From Isoetes taiwanensis (Eukaryota > Streptophyta > Lycopodiopsida > Isoetales > Isoetaceae), in contig JAJEKV010000011.1 in assembly GCA_021234155.1 (NCBI GenBank), positions 16,518,943 to 16,582,942 of the forward strand: a stretch of 64,000 bases of DNA. The letters are read 5' to 3'. Made by a program: the position numbers and the translations under genes. Position 1 is the first letter of the stretch. Each line of letters begins with the position of its first letter. Positions 45,270 to 58,489 of this stretch are shown here, piece after piece. The notes under the pieces were generated by a model. It did not search any database. It worked only from the letters and a program-made list of their open reading frames with translations, and was not told the origin of the DNA.

Positions 45270-48200
45270 TGAATCCTTATACCCGACAATGAACAAATGT
45301 TTATTAAAACGAAGACCCTATCGAAATACTCACAAACCTTCACAATAGATGTTAATGAACATTGTTGTATAAAGCTAAGTGGCTCTGTTGGCACCCAACA
45401 TATGTATCTATTATAAGAATGTGCAAATTCGATCAAAACTAAAGTGTTGTTTATGTTTTACTCTGGCGCCCTTGGCCGTTTCAAATTCGGTGTCTGGCTA
45501 TGGACATGCATAAATCATCGAGACCTTTGACCTCGATGTTTTTCTCGCTTTTGTACACCTCTACACTCCACGGTTTTTCTTTTGCTTTTGTAAATTCCTA
45601 GCGATGGTTTCCATGAGATCCTTGTGCACTTAACGATAGCTCTCTAACATTTAGTGTATGCTAATATCAACAAAATACCTAATAAATTTTGTCATATCAA
45701 ATTCTTTTTGAGGCAATTCAAATTGTAGTTGCCAAATGTGCATATTTAGCGTCGCAGAAGGACATACAATAGGAAATACGCCAATTAAAAATTACCAAAA
45801 ATACATCCAGTATGTGGGAAGGGGAAAAGACCATAAAATAAATGCAATTTTTTACTACCACAATTTTATCAACCCATTTCTTCTGTCGATTAGACTTAGC
45901 TCAAGTCTTGCCTTCTCTGACCAGTTGTGCTTCTTGCTAGTTTATTTTATTTTTAAATTTCCCTTCATAAAATGCATGTAAAATAGCCTAGACCTCTAAA
46001 AATCACCATTTGGCTGTGTTATAGCCACTAATTTTTCCATGCTCTTTTCCTTACAAACTTTCTTCTTTCCACTTCTCGCTCCTCCAAGTTGTGGTGCATT
46101 GTTCCTTTTTTGCATGAGTTTTTACATGAGTTCATCGGTGGATCGTCAAGACTTTTATTGATCTTTGGAAGTGAATAAAGATGGAAATTTGATCGCATTG
46201 AAACTAATTTGGGTTAAAAAGTCTGATTGGGATACATCAAAGCGTGTCCGCGATTGGAAATTCATGACAAAGTTCCAATGCATCACAGCAATGACAAAAT
46301 GCACTTCAATCCCACAAATAAGAAGTCAACCTTTTGCTTCCACAAAAGAAGTATAGCTTTTATGCCTAAATCACCATCCGATAAGCACCGGAACTGTGCG
46401 GCCACCATTGCTTTTCCTTACGGTTATGGTTTATGCAACCATATAGTCTCTATGAATCTATAATCCGGCTATGCATTCTGCAAGCATTTGGTCTTTGATT
46501 ACGAGTTTCATACAACCCTATATAATCTCTGTGGAAATCCTTAACTGCTATGACCAAGGTTTTCTTTTTCTATGTTATTCAAAATAAATAGAGATGATCA
46601 TATATTCACAACTTCGAGTAGGTCTAGAGTTAGGGCTATTTCTTTTCAATTTTAGAGCTTGGTAGCGAGAACAATTTCAAGCTTGAAGGTTGCACTTTTT
46701 ATTAGAAATTACATTCATTTTTTTTCCCTACTTTTCCAAACATTACGTTACGCACCTTTCAAGAAAGGTTTTTGCCTCCCGCAGTCAAATATTAGAGGCT
46801 CAACACATTGTATACTCATTATTGAGTTTGATACATTGTTTCATCATGCGGTGTTAAGAGCTTTCATTGTCCTTTTGAATTGGGACATTAACCCTAATGC
46901 TACTAGCCATATCTTCTTTCCTATTTTGTCTTTTATAATGCTGTTATGGTAAATCTGAGACTTTTTTGGTCTAATACCTCCCTTCTTATGCTTAGATGCT
47001 TCAAAGTCGTCCCTAGGGTCTTTGCCATCATATTAGAATCTCTTATCATCCCTACCATGATCCCATTAGTCTCTTTTTATGTGCATAATGAGTTGTAGAT
47101 GGAGACTACAACACATTTCAAGTGGTTGGCTACTTATGGAGCAAACAAATTCCATGCAGGGACTAGGCTCTGGTACAAAATGAAAGCTAATGCAATTTAA
47201 GGTATACTAGTAACCACCTCTCCGACTGTAATTTCATGTACCATATCCGGTGATCTCTTTCATTCTCCATGAAAATGGGTTAATGCTATATTAGATCATT
47301 CAAACTAATGGCTGCTAATAAATTTTATTTGACCTCAATGGGTTAGAATTGCTTTAGAACATTATCCTATTTTTATTCCACCTTTTCTTTGCAGTACTTT
47401 CCATCTATTTGTGTGCTAGGTTTTCAATACTTAAGGTCGTTTGGAATTGTTGGGAACAGGCTACCTGCAATTGAAGTAAGCTAGAGGATTCTTTGGTGAC
47501 AATAAAAGAAAGAACTCCGGGAATAACCTCTAGAATGGAACAAGCTCCACCAATAAAACATCAGTATTTTGAGTTGAAAATTGGATTTACGCATATGAAG
47601 CCATCATATTAATGAATGACAATTGAGTATCTTTCCAAATTAAGTGAATATGCAAAAAGATAGAGTTCTGATTACAATAATGTATACGATGGATGGCAAT
47701 CTTAAAATCTCAAAATGTTTCTACGAATAATTGGTTTGTGAAATCTTATAATTGTTCTATATAAATAAAAATGATTATGAAAAACTTCGTGAAATAAAAG
47801 TAAAATGGAGACTTATTTACTTTTAATGATACATTTATTATTATTTGTTTTAAATCGCATGAAGTTACACATTCCAAATTCTCAGAGAAGTTACAATTCG
47901 AGGGCCCATCAAAATTTGGTTTCCAGGGTACTTTATGGTCATAAAATGCCTCGTGAGAAGCATATAACATCAACTACCAAACAGCTAGAATATACATTTC
48001 TATTCTTGATCATGTAGGGACATGAGTTTGCGCCTAATTAAGTTGTCTTATTTGCGGAGGGAGAGAGTTGAGTCTTATAGGCATCCGTGATGGGGATAAA
48101 GTTGTCTTATATCGCATGTATATGATGACATTCGGGCAGAGGGAAGTTGGCAAGCATTTGGGACATGTAATGTCATAGATTTCAATGCACGTATACCTAC

Positions 48201-51200
48201 AATGCACTGACATTCACCCCTTTGACTAAGGACGTTACAGCTTCAACATCAAAGTCCTTTAGCTACGCGACACGAAGCCATGAGACCATCCTCGCCATAC
48301 CATTCAAAAGACAAACTGTTTCACTGCAACATTTTTACTTGCTTATTTGCAATGGCTCCCTCGCAATGGTCATCCTCATTCTTCTACAAAAACTAAAGCC
48401 TAATGCCTTGAATGAGTTTGATGCCCGTCTATGTCCCACAAATGTTGCAAATATATGGTATGACATAAACTGCTTGCCTTTACCTTGTCTTTAATCCAAC
48501 AAAGTTTTATATCATGCCCAGTTGATAATGAAAATGAAGTTTAGTTTTTTATTTTATTTTTCATTTTGTGGTTTTTGAAGGCTAAAGTTGTAACTTTGTT
48601 CATACGAGATATATATGCGTATTTATATTGTGATTTAAAGTGCTTGAGGCAAGTTGACAATATTATATAATTTTCCATTATTCGCAAAAAGAGGTTATGA
48701 TAAATACATGCAACAATTAGAGCAATTGTGAGATTGCATGATACATATGAGCAATTGTAGCACTTTTATAGAAAAGTTATAAACCCAATATTTATTCTAA
48801 GCAACCACCACAACTATTAAAATGGATGCCCCAAAAAAATTAGGGCAATGAGAAGCTTTTAATGCTCAACAAATCAACAATACTTCAATGGATTACAGAC
48901 AGCGTTATACATTTATACATTGGGGTGAAAATTAAACAATCTTGATACACTCATATCATGATGACAAGGCTCAAAGTTGTGCTATTTTAGTTTTGGTATT
49001 GTACAAGGAAAAACAATACAAAATTAGCCATGTAGAATAGAATAGAATAGAATTATTGTCCCTAGTGCCCTGAGGCTCCCCGGACTCACATGTAGCATGG
49101 TGAGCTCCTCAAGGGGTGCTACTTAGCGATCATGTTGGTTCATTGTAGCCTTTTCAGAGGGCTTATCTTATTTCTACTGGTACCCGTGACCCCGCTTTAT
49201 ATTTGGCTTCATGGCGCGAGTGTATTGCTATTACCAGCCTTTGAGCTTCCATAATATTGTGATTCCATCGCCCCATGGTTAGTGGGTCAAATTATGAACT
49301 CCTTCAATTTTGGTGCACCAAAACTCAATGTGGAAATAGCGACTGTACCGCTGGGTTGTACCCGCCTATCCTAGTGGTCGGGTTGGAAGTCCCTCATTGT
49401 CCCAACACTTCAGCTCCTTTCCTTTTTCTACAATTATTGTGTATAGTTTTGGTGCCTACTGGTGCCTTAAATAAGCAACAAAAGTCGACTGATTCGATCT
49501 GCGCGAGTGGCTTCATTACTATCGATTAAAACCCTCGGGCTCAAGGGTTTTCGGCGAAAAAACCTTAATAGTAATGGGCTCACTAATGATGTTATTATTA
49601 TCAAATTCTTCTTCTTCTTCCATCATTCCGAGCCACTATCCTCTTTTGCCTTCTCAGATTCGGATTTTCCTGCTATTCATCCTTTTTCCAACATTCAATT
49701 TTGAATTTTTCTCAGATTTTTTCCCTCATGCCACTTCCCCTTGTTTTTCCTTCTTACTGCAATATTATACCCCCATTTGTGGGAGTAACAACCTAATCAT
49801 TATCTTTTACTATTCCTTTTTCTTTCCTGTGACTTTCTCGTATTGGCCTTTGTGTTTCTATATTTGATCAATCTTCGCGACAAGTCCAAGAAGCTAGGAA
49901 GTGATCTTTTGCTTTCAAAATCTTAGAGCCAAACATTTTCTCCTTTAAGCCGGTCAGAGCTATAGGGCGCTCTATCTCATCTATAAGCCGTAGGTGTTCA
50001 TCTCATGTATAAGCTCATTTGCTCTCTCAAGCCCTTGTCATCATATATTTTCTCGGGTAAGCTTAATATCATTCCTCTGGTTTAAAAGCCCTTTGATGTC
50101 TTTCAAGCTCTTGACTGCTTTCCGCATTCTATCATCAATGGATCTCGATATCATTCTCAGATCTATACTATTAGATTTTCCTTTACTGCTTTGGAATCAT
50201 GTGCCTCTCCTTTCTCGATCTTAAATGTGCACGATTCTCTGGATTTTCCCATCTTCTATCCTCAGTTTCTTTTGCTATGACCATGGTCATGCAATAGCTA
50301 CTTCCCATCTAAGACCTCCTTCATTTTCTCTCGCCTATCTCTATCCAAGAAGATTACAAGTTGCACTTCTTACGCGATCTCGTCCGGCTGGGCTTGAAAC
50401 CGCTGGTCCTCGCGATTTCATTCACGTCATAAGAAAACCGGATCATACATGTAGCTCAATATATATCGGACATTATAATAAGTATATCTTGATTCTAGTT
50501 CACATTTTCCAAAGATTAGCAATTAAGTTTAAAGTTAAGAATTGAAATTAAAAAACTGATTTTCCATCAAATTTATGTTCACTAATTGCTAGCTTATAGT
50601 TAAAATATTAGATAAGAAACAATTATTATTTTAACTAAAAATACTAACTAGAAGTCTTTTCCCATATGTTCGCTTTTGCTATAGCAAACTTACCTAAACA
50701 AAAATAATAAGTAGAAGAAGTCAACAAACTAACTAAAAGTTCACCAAAACAAAAAAATACCAGTAAGTTAAAGTGATCTCGGCATCACTCTAGTTATTCA
50801 AAAGCTTGATAATTTCCAGTATGCTCTTTTACACCCCTTAAATTGCCATATACATATGTGAAAGCATTTAGTTAAGCCATTTTCAAATCGAAGCTTTTTT
50901 AATTAAACATGTGTAGCGCTCTTTCTCAGAAGTTAGCTCTAACGAAAAATTTAACTAGCATTGATGTGAAATACAATCACTTGATGAACACCTGCTAATT
51001 CAATGGTAAACTAAATCCAATAGAAACCTCTTAAGAAAGTACAGATCTTCCTCAGATCGATCCGCCATGCAAAATAGGGAGCCATGATAAATTCTCGTGA
51101 AGATGTAATTATCTTCATTATAGAAGGATGTGGCGGATAACATACATTTTACTACACTTCTAGCATGTTCCTATGTGCTTCACCACTAGGGTTGAGATTT

Positions 51201-52190
51201 CGGGATCATGGTGTTTGTTTCTTGTTTTTTCCTTCTCTTTTTTTTTTTTTTTCCGTGTAACTAGATTTGAAGCTTTGGTAGCGGGCGCTTTTAGCTTTCA
51301 AGAAACACTGCCTGCTGAATCGGACCATCGCTTCCCAAGAAGTACATGTTTCTTACCCATCTACTACTCAAAAGTAAATGGCGTGGCTTGCTAGTCATGC
51401 TTGACACGAGCGATTTTCTTTGTAAAGAAAGCTTGACGACTTTAAAGTCACGGACGCACTCCAATTTTATCAGGTTCTTCTCTTTGAAAGCATTTTCGCT
51501 TGACATCTCTCGTGATTTTTCACCCTCGCTTCGCCCTTTCTCCTCAAGCAGAATCACTTCTACTATATTTTCAAGTTTTGCAAGAACCACTTCAACTGCC
51601 GCGAAATTCTCAAAAGTTAGCATGCCCTCCCCAAGATATGGACCGCTACACCCCCGCACTTTGCAGCAAAGGTGATTCCCCAGATATAAAAAAATAACTT
51701 CCGCAGAAGCTTGGTAGTGTAATAGAGAGAGTAAGTTTTGTGCAAAATAAGCTAGCTAAAAGTAGTTGGTCTTAGCTATGAACTTGAAGTAAATGGGTTG
51801 GGTTGGTCTTTAGTTATGGAACTGAAACTTTACTTTTAAAGGCGAGGAAGCTTATGCAAACTTTGGGGAAAGTCTTGGCGGGTTTAATTGAAAGAGTAAT
51901 GCAAAAATAACCGGATAGGATAGTATGGAGGGAGGTTCCATTAATCCAGGTTGCTTCTTTTTAAAGTCATGTAATCATTTTTTTCTAATTTTTAAATGCC
52001 GCTCTTTTAAAAAAAGAAGGGGCATTTTAAATTTAGCCAAATGGAAATCTAGAAAAAAAAAAAAAAACATATGCCTTGAAAGCATTTCGTAGCAATTTAA
52101 TTTGGTGGGTTCAAATCCCCATACTACTTTATTTGTATGCAAAACATTTGTATGTGACACTTGTTTTTTTTTTTGGACTGGCTATTGTTA
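45270..52190. other. long stretch without a recognised gene
   Basis: An AGAAT microsatellite lies near 49036-49052. Pyrimidine-rich sequence fills 49600-50350. Open frames at 51291-51675 exist on both strands; the minus one is charged and coil-like (LLEEKGRSEGEKSREMSSEN), but I cannot assign it. Poly-A near 52055 and poly-T near 51240 are seen. Nothing else is supported. Confidence 0.4.
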
Positions 52191-52204
52191 CGAGCACCAA
52201 GTGT

Positions 52205-52800
52205 TGGTTTTCATTTACTTGACTTTTAAGTGACTTCATCACTATAGTACAAGAATCATGCTTGACTTTTAATTGAGTTCATCACTATGGTTCAAGATTC
52301 ATACTTGAAATTGGGATTTCACCCCATCTTGATTTCTAAAGGATGACCCTGCTTTGTCCATTTGGAATATGACTTGGCATATTCTTATATTTGATGGTTA
52401 GGATTATATGGATGAAGTAATAGCATTCATTGTTTACCTATTAACAATCTTCGCACATTTTCTCGACGGTGAAAAGAAAAATGTTACTGTGTTAGGGGTG
52501 TCACCCATACATGTTGGTTTTTATTCCCCCAATAGGCGCCTCAATGTTCTAAAACCCCCATCCCCAATAGACGCCTCAATGCTTTAAACCACTCATATGA
52601 CACCTTACGAGCAACGCCAGACATACATACGTGTTAACGTTAACATGATTGAATGATTTATGTGTTGTTTTAACCATGTTTGATGTAAGCACAATCACCA
52701 CTACAACATCTGTTAAGCAACATGCTTTGAATGATCTATAAATTATGCTTAAACATGTTTGGCATAGTACAATCACCACTATATTTAGCATTGTAACATA
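52205..52800. repeat. three short tandem doublets
   Basis: Doublets are CTTGACTTTTAA...GAGTTCATCACTAT (52219 and 52260), CCCAATAGGCGCCTCAATG / CCCAATAGACGCCTCAATG (52528 and 52563) and AACCATGTTTGATGTA...ACAATCACCACTA / AAACATGTTTGGCATA...ACAATCACCACTA (52671 and 52751). All are non-coding. Confidence 0.7.
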
Positions 52801-55735
52801 CAACCATTTCAATATTGTTAAGAAGAGTAAGTGTGGATAAGATTATTGGGTTATATTGATGCGTTTTCTACGTAAATTTGGATGCATTTAACAAGAACAA
52901 CATTTCTTTGAAGAATAGTAGTGTTATCATCATTATAGGCCATTTTACAGCAATTACAAAAATATTTATAAAGCAAATCATGTCCGTGCATTGAAAACAT
53001 CAACCCCGGCTGGTCTCAAAAGTTGCACATACATGGACATTAAAGACCAAGTGTCACAAGCGGCGAGGGGCCGTTGTGCGACGTTTACCTAGTAAATTAT
53101 ATTTACTTGACAATTTTCCTGGTACCATTTATTTCTACTAATTTCTAATGTATGCTTCATCCTGCGGGAGACTAAAAAATTTCTATTTCAAATTATTATC
53201 CCAACTTACAAAATTAAGACCAAATTTTAACACTATCAAAATAAGACAACCACATGAAAAAAAAGAAGGAAACATAAACACAAAGTGCCTATTCATTCTT
53301 CTCTGAAGATCAACAATTAGCTCAAAGTTGAAAACATGAGCAGTTCATAAATATTGGCAAAACATGTAAGAAATTTGTGATCCTAATAACTTACCATCAA
53401 GTCCGCCCTCGCGGTTCAAGCTTAAAAGCGGGTTCAGTTCATGCTGTATCTTTTGTTCCGTGGTGTTAAATCGGCAATCTTACCAAATATCCACGTACCA
53501 CTTACCAAACCGGCACTTCTAACTGAAGCGGAAGTGCGGAGATTTCAAAACCATCTCAAACCAACAACTTAGGGCCGTGGAGGCTATTGATTCTTACATG
53601 CAACAAAAGGTATGGCTTCATCTATTTAAAGCTTGAACCCTAACATAAGAACCCTAATGCCAGGCGGATAATTTCAAATATATAAAAGTACCATTTTGTT
53701 AGGTCGTTCGGTGGATGACTATTACTAAGCACAAACAAGCTACATCGGCTTTTTTTCTTTCTCTTCATATTATATTGCAATGCAGAAGTAATTACTTTCG
53801 ACACTGAAATAAGATAACTATGGATTCTTAATTGTAAATTCTCAAAATTAGGTTTTATCCTAACTCGTGATATTATGTAATTTTGTTGCTATTCTTTTCA
53901 CATATGATATTACATAAGGATGTGAAGAAATTATTAATTCGATTAATTTATCTAAAGAGACCTTGGCTTGGTGAGATTAGTTGTTAGGGTTAGTTTCACT
54001 TTGATCATTAATATGATTCATAACCTGAGACCCATTCCACCCAGTTAGGCTTTGATTTTCAATGTATGCCTGGATTTGTTACACGTTAGGAGTTAGAATT
54101 TGATAAGGAAGATTGTAGGAAAATAAGATGGAATAGTAAACCTATAATTAATTCACTTTTTTGTGGCAAATGCAAAATGAGTAAAATTGCAAAGCAAATG
54201 ATCAACAAAGGCACGGTCACAATAGCGAGAGAAAAATAAAAATTGAAGAACTTATGACCTTCGTTCACGGATACAAAGGGGAAGAAAAGAATTTGAACCA
54301 AATGAAAGATATTGAAGGCCAAAAGACCGTGAAATGAAAGTTTAAAACTAGAAATATTTCTGAAATGCAATGAACATTTAAAGTCAATCACTCCCCTTTT
54401 TAATTTCAAAATCGCAAATATGAACTCAAGGTGCTTTGTTGGATGATTGTAGTCACTATTTCTTGTTGCAGTTTCAATGTTTTGCGTATGTGGATTATCT
54501 GATGTTTTCTTATGTATGGGATGGCTGAATCATTAAGTTATAAAGGGGTGAATTAGGCGGGAAAAGGGCACACACAATCAATTCGCCATTTAGACAAAAT
54601 GGATCTAAAACTGTTTAAAAGCTAATTGTTCAAATGGTGCCTTCCCCTACAAGTTTTGGCCTATCGATTTGGCCATTTACAAAAATGGATCACGAGGAAT
54701 GTGTTCCAAAATGTAAAACTATCTCTTCTTGGCATTCATGCTATTCAAAAATCATTCCCATTCTCAGATTACATGCTTTACCGCTACATTTGTTTACTAA
54801 TTTCTCTCTTTAACTGGCAATATAAGTTTAATTTTGGTGATCACTTTGAAGGAGGATACTCCTGAAAAGCCAACATCTTTGTATCCGAATTCGAACAGAG
54901 GCGTTGTCACTTAACATTAAGTTACAATGGACGCTCAATATGCATCATATCACACCCGGTTACAAAACAAGCATTGCAATTTATTTCTCGACGATAGTAG
55001 TACATCATGGAAAAAATTTGTTGTGTCAAGAGGTTTAAAGACATATAACAATCGGGCTCTAGAAGCTTTAATTCTAATGTGCGTAAAGAAAGAAAAAATG
55101 TCGCTCCCGTAGTTCCAAATTTTGGAATATGAGATTGTTCCAAATTTTTGATATTTGCAATGGTTTAGCTTTAACCATTTTCGGCTAATAAGATGATCTA
55201 TAAACAAGTGCAGAAAGGGTAATGATATTGCCCCAAAACCCAATGCCATGGACAGGATGTGGTTTGCAATTGCACGATGCATAATTGGGATTTTGAGAGT
55301 GTTATTGTATGGTCATTCAAGGACGATATTAGCTTTTGCTTGATTGAATTTCGTTCCATTCTTCATCGTTTATTTTGACATTCAAAAGATTCGTTTTACG
55401 CAATTGAAAGTGCTGTTTTTGGATTAGCTTCTCGCCTCGCCCTAAAAGACAAGTCTCATCAACGATCCCATCACGAAGCCAGCCTAATTCGGTTTGAAGG
55501 TGCATGGCCGTTGGAGTTGACCAAGCCTTTTATAGGTGTTCGTCTTGTTGTTTAACGTTGAAAATGAGCCTGTTGTCTAATGATGCAGCATTTTTGGTTT
55601 TCTATATAAACCTAGCAAAACCACTCCTCGCCTCATCTAAGCTAATCAAATGAAGCTCAAAAGAGGTGTTATTGATTTTTCTCTGCGGTAGCTTCATTTG
55701 GGGAGAAAATTCATTTATTTCCATTTAATGCATTG
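52801..55735. other. stretch without a recognised gene
   Basis: AT-rich. Overlapping open frames at 54922-55282 lie on both strands without a family signature. Nothing else is supported. Confidence 0.4.
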
Positions 55736-55741
55736 CGGGAA

Positions 55742-56735
55742 ATGACGAATCGCCATTGCTTTGCCTTGTCGTTGGTGCTCGTAATTGGAGCAAATGCGAG
55801 GATCGCACCCAGGCAAAACAACTTGTTTCCTCGAGGGAACCCTCCCGGCAAGGTGGAGGGAACCTCCGGAGGAGGAACGGTGGAGGGAAACCTCCCGGAG
55901 GACAACAAGGTGGAGACCATAATGGACACGTTGAGGTAAGACATCAATAAACCAACCTTTGAAGGATTTCTCGTGGGCGTTAAATTTCTATCTATTTTTG
56001 AAAAGCTTTGTGTGCATGTTGTATATTAAAACCTATCCTAAGGATTATTTTACTACCCTTTCTCGGATGGGACATTATGCTATGGAAACCATTTGCCTCC
56101 GTGCTTGGTATTGGTGACAAGAACTGCGGATTTTCCTCCCTTATTTCGTGGAGGCCGTATGGTACTTGTTACGAGGTGAAATGTAGAGGATTAGGATGTC
56201 TACCGTGGCCTACTAGGTGGCCCAATTGTATATAGTAACTGTAGTAGGCCGTTTGTCGAAGGAATCCAAATGCTCTTTGATCTATCTACTAATTTTGATT
56301 CCTACAAGTTGCCGGATACTAAAAATAAATCTTTTATAGACATAGACTATCAAGGTAAACGGTCTAAATGCCTTATCATTTTTCTTTTAAGTATATAAAA
56401 ATAAAATTAGAATGCACTCAAAATGATTATTATTGGTTATTTTCTGAGGTGAAATGTGTGAGAACCGGGTAATTAACTCTTGTTGATGTTGATGTAAACT
56501 TGAATCGTATTTTACTACTAATAAGCAATGTTTAGCCGGTCTTTGGAGACATTACTAATGTTAGAATCAAGGGACCCAAATCACGTATGGATTGATACAT
56601 CCCTAGGACTATGGTTGCTATTGGATGTACATGCTACGACTACCTCAAGGGCCTAAGTTTGACTATTGAAGTGAAAACTAGTGATGGCAATAATGCACCT
56701 CATATACCTCCGGATTTGGCCTTCTAGTGAGCTCT
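55742..56735 (+). pseudogene. expansin, three-exon remnant
   Basis: Expansins loosen plant cell walls. The first exon (55742-55935) has a signal-peptide-like start (MTNRHCFALSLVLVIGANA) and ends at a GTAAGA donor; its Gly/Pro-rich remainder is not typical, so its membership is uncertain. The next block encodes GTCYEVKCRG (about 56161-56192), the conserved cysteine segment of expansin domain 1, then FDLSTNFDSYKLPDT and IDIDYQGKRSKC (about 56280-56370), matching the HFDLS...F and VD..YRRV.C regions. Domain 2 follows: LNRILLLISNV, then DITNVRIKGPKS (56548-56583) and LSLTIEVKTSDGNNAP (56653-56700), which align with the NLVL.TNV.G.GD...V.IKG and LSF.V.TSDG signatures. The catalytic-like HFD has lost its H context. 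Several frame breaks are present. Confidence 0.75.
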
Positions 56736-56984
56736 ATGTTGGTGCCCAAATAATGTTACTTAGGGTTGCATCTCTTGTTTCTTAGTTAAGTGTAGTAGCA
56801 TAAAAATAACTTGTAGTTGTACCTTACATATGGCGCAATCTATCATGTCTTTGAAGCACCTCGTATTAATCAACATGTATTGTTATTAAGAAATTAGTGT
56901 ATTAGGAATAATTGGCAAATGTAATGGGCGCGATTGATATCTCTTCCTCGTAAAAGTGGATGATAATGTTAAATTTTATAAGAT

Positions 56985-57110
56985 AGATAGTATTTTTTAA
57001 GTCATGCCACATTGGCACCGGTCCATGAGGACATATAATGAGACCAGAGACTTGAACACAAGATCTCTTAGTTGCTAACCCAATGGACTCCAAGAAACTT
57101 GTTTTGTTGT
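56985..57110 (-). repeat. tRNA-related SINE-like element
   Basis: On the minus strand: an A-box-like GGAGTCCATTGGGTTAGCA, then a B-box-like GTGTTCAAGTCTC. About 50 bases on comes GGTGCCAATGTGGCATGAC, a phrase common near the 3' end of plant SINEs, and a TTAAAAAATACTATCTATC tail. About 125 bp is a usual plant SINE size. Target duplications were not resolved. Confidence 0.5.
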
Positions 57111-57119
57111 TGTTCAATG

Positions 57120-58480
57120 ATGATGTCTTATCTTTTCAAGTCAGATCATCGCATTGTAGACTCTAGGTGTCTATAGTCACACGTGGGTAAATCCACCGGA
57201 TGCAATGCCATCATGACTAACGTTGCCACTTCATGACTACCTAACGCTTTGTGGCAAATTTTGTGGACCACGAAGAATAACCTCCTCTTTCTAGAAGGTT
57301 ACGATGCACATTCACCATTTTAAAAAAAATGCTTAATTTTTTCTTAAGGTAATTGTATCTATAGCCTACATTGAATATATAATACAGTCGAGTCCAAGAC
57401 AAAGAATCCTCCAATCCACATGCTTAAATGGGCGTTCTCACCAACACTTCCTTGGTGCTCAAATTATAGTTGCTTAGTTTGCTTTCTTTATTTCTAAAGT
57501 TATATTGTAGCGTTGAAATAACTTGTTATTTCATCTTTGAACTGAACCGGGTAATATTTGAGGTTGCTATTCAAGTGAAGGTGCATCTAGGTATTAGTAA
57601 TATAATGAGCTTTGATATCTCCTCATAATTTTCGAATCTATAAGACTTGTACGAAAAAATAGTACATATATTGTTAAGTCCAAGACAAAGAATCACTTCT
57701 ATATCCATCTTCGTGATAAAACTAGACATGGCACTTGACGACTCATCTATAGGACATGTTACTATAGGAGTAGTCCTCTCTGTCTCCACACTTCCGAGTG
57801 CATAAGATGACTTACTAGAAGACTAGTATGAGAAATTGTTGTATTAATTAGGGCTAGTATGTGAGAAAAATAAAAAGCTTTAAGATACTACAGAAGGACT
57901 TCTAAAAGAAAAAAATGAAAGGTTTTAAGATATCACACATATAATAACTTGCATATCTCATCTTCCTTTGAGAAGAAGAAATGTATATTTATCATATTGA
58001 GTATTAAATGTACAAAAGCCGCTTTTGTCGAGCAAATTAGCTTGAAAAATAGCAAACCAAATATACCAGTTCTAATTTTCAAATAGTAATGCCTAAATCT
58101 ATTTGTTTTTAACTTCTTGTCTCACCAATCATAAACAAGATATATGTTGCAATATATATGTCATTTATTACATGTTTATGACTAAATTCCTCCTTAAAGT
58201 ATAGTAGTGCTCCCTTTACATTATGGCAGCTAATATAAATAAGGTACTTTCACTCCATTTGCAAATATGTAAATTGGGATAATTCCTATATATAAAGTAA
58301 AATAAGGATCCGAAGAGAATTATGAACCATTATGGTTAGCAAGACAATGACTGCTTATTCAAGTAACATTAGAAAAGGAACTGTGAATTGGGGATGATCA
58401 TGAAGTGAGAGCTTTGACATAAACAAGTTTTAGAAAAAAAAATCATTCTACAATGATCACCGCTTGTATGAAAAGTGCTT
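57120..58480. other. AT-rich stretch without a recognised gene
   Basis: A block near 57440-57530 (GGTGCTCAAATTATAGTTGC ... AACTTGTTATTTC) resembles 56742-56820, downstream of the expansin, so a diverged local duplication is likely. A GTCCAAGACAAAGAATC unit occurs at 57391 and 57678. Confidence 0.45.
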
Positions 58481-58489
58481 GTTGAATTG

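Noticed and set aside
49594-49870. Hydrophobic open frame with possible membrane helices
   Set aside because: It arises from pyrimidine-rich composition (TTC/TTT runs) with no family motif or splice context.
51291-51675. Overlapping open frames on both strands near 51.5 kb
   Set aside because: Neither translation matches a known family, and neither has exon borders or RNA-type context that would decide between strands.
52085-52130. B-box-like GGGTTCAAATCCCC as a tRNA gene
   Set aside because: No acceptor stem, D-arm or anticodon arm can be built upstream; only the T-arm-like word is present.
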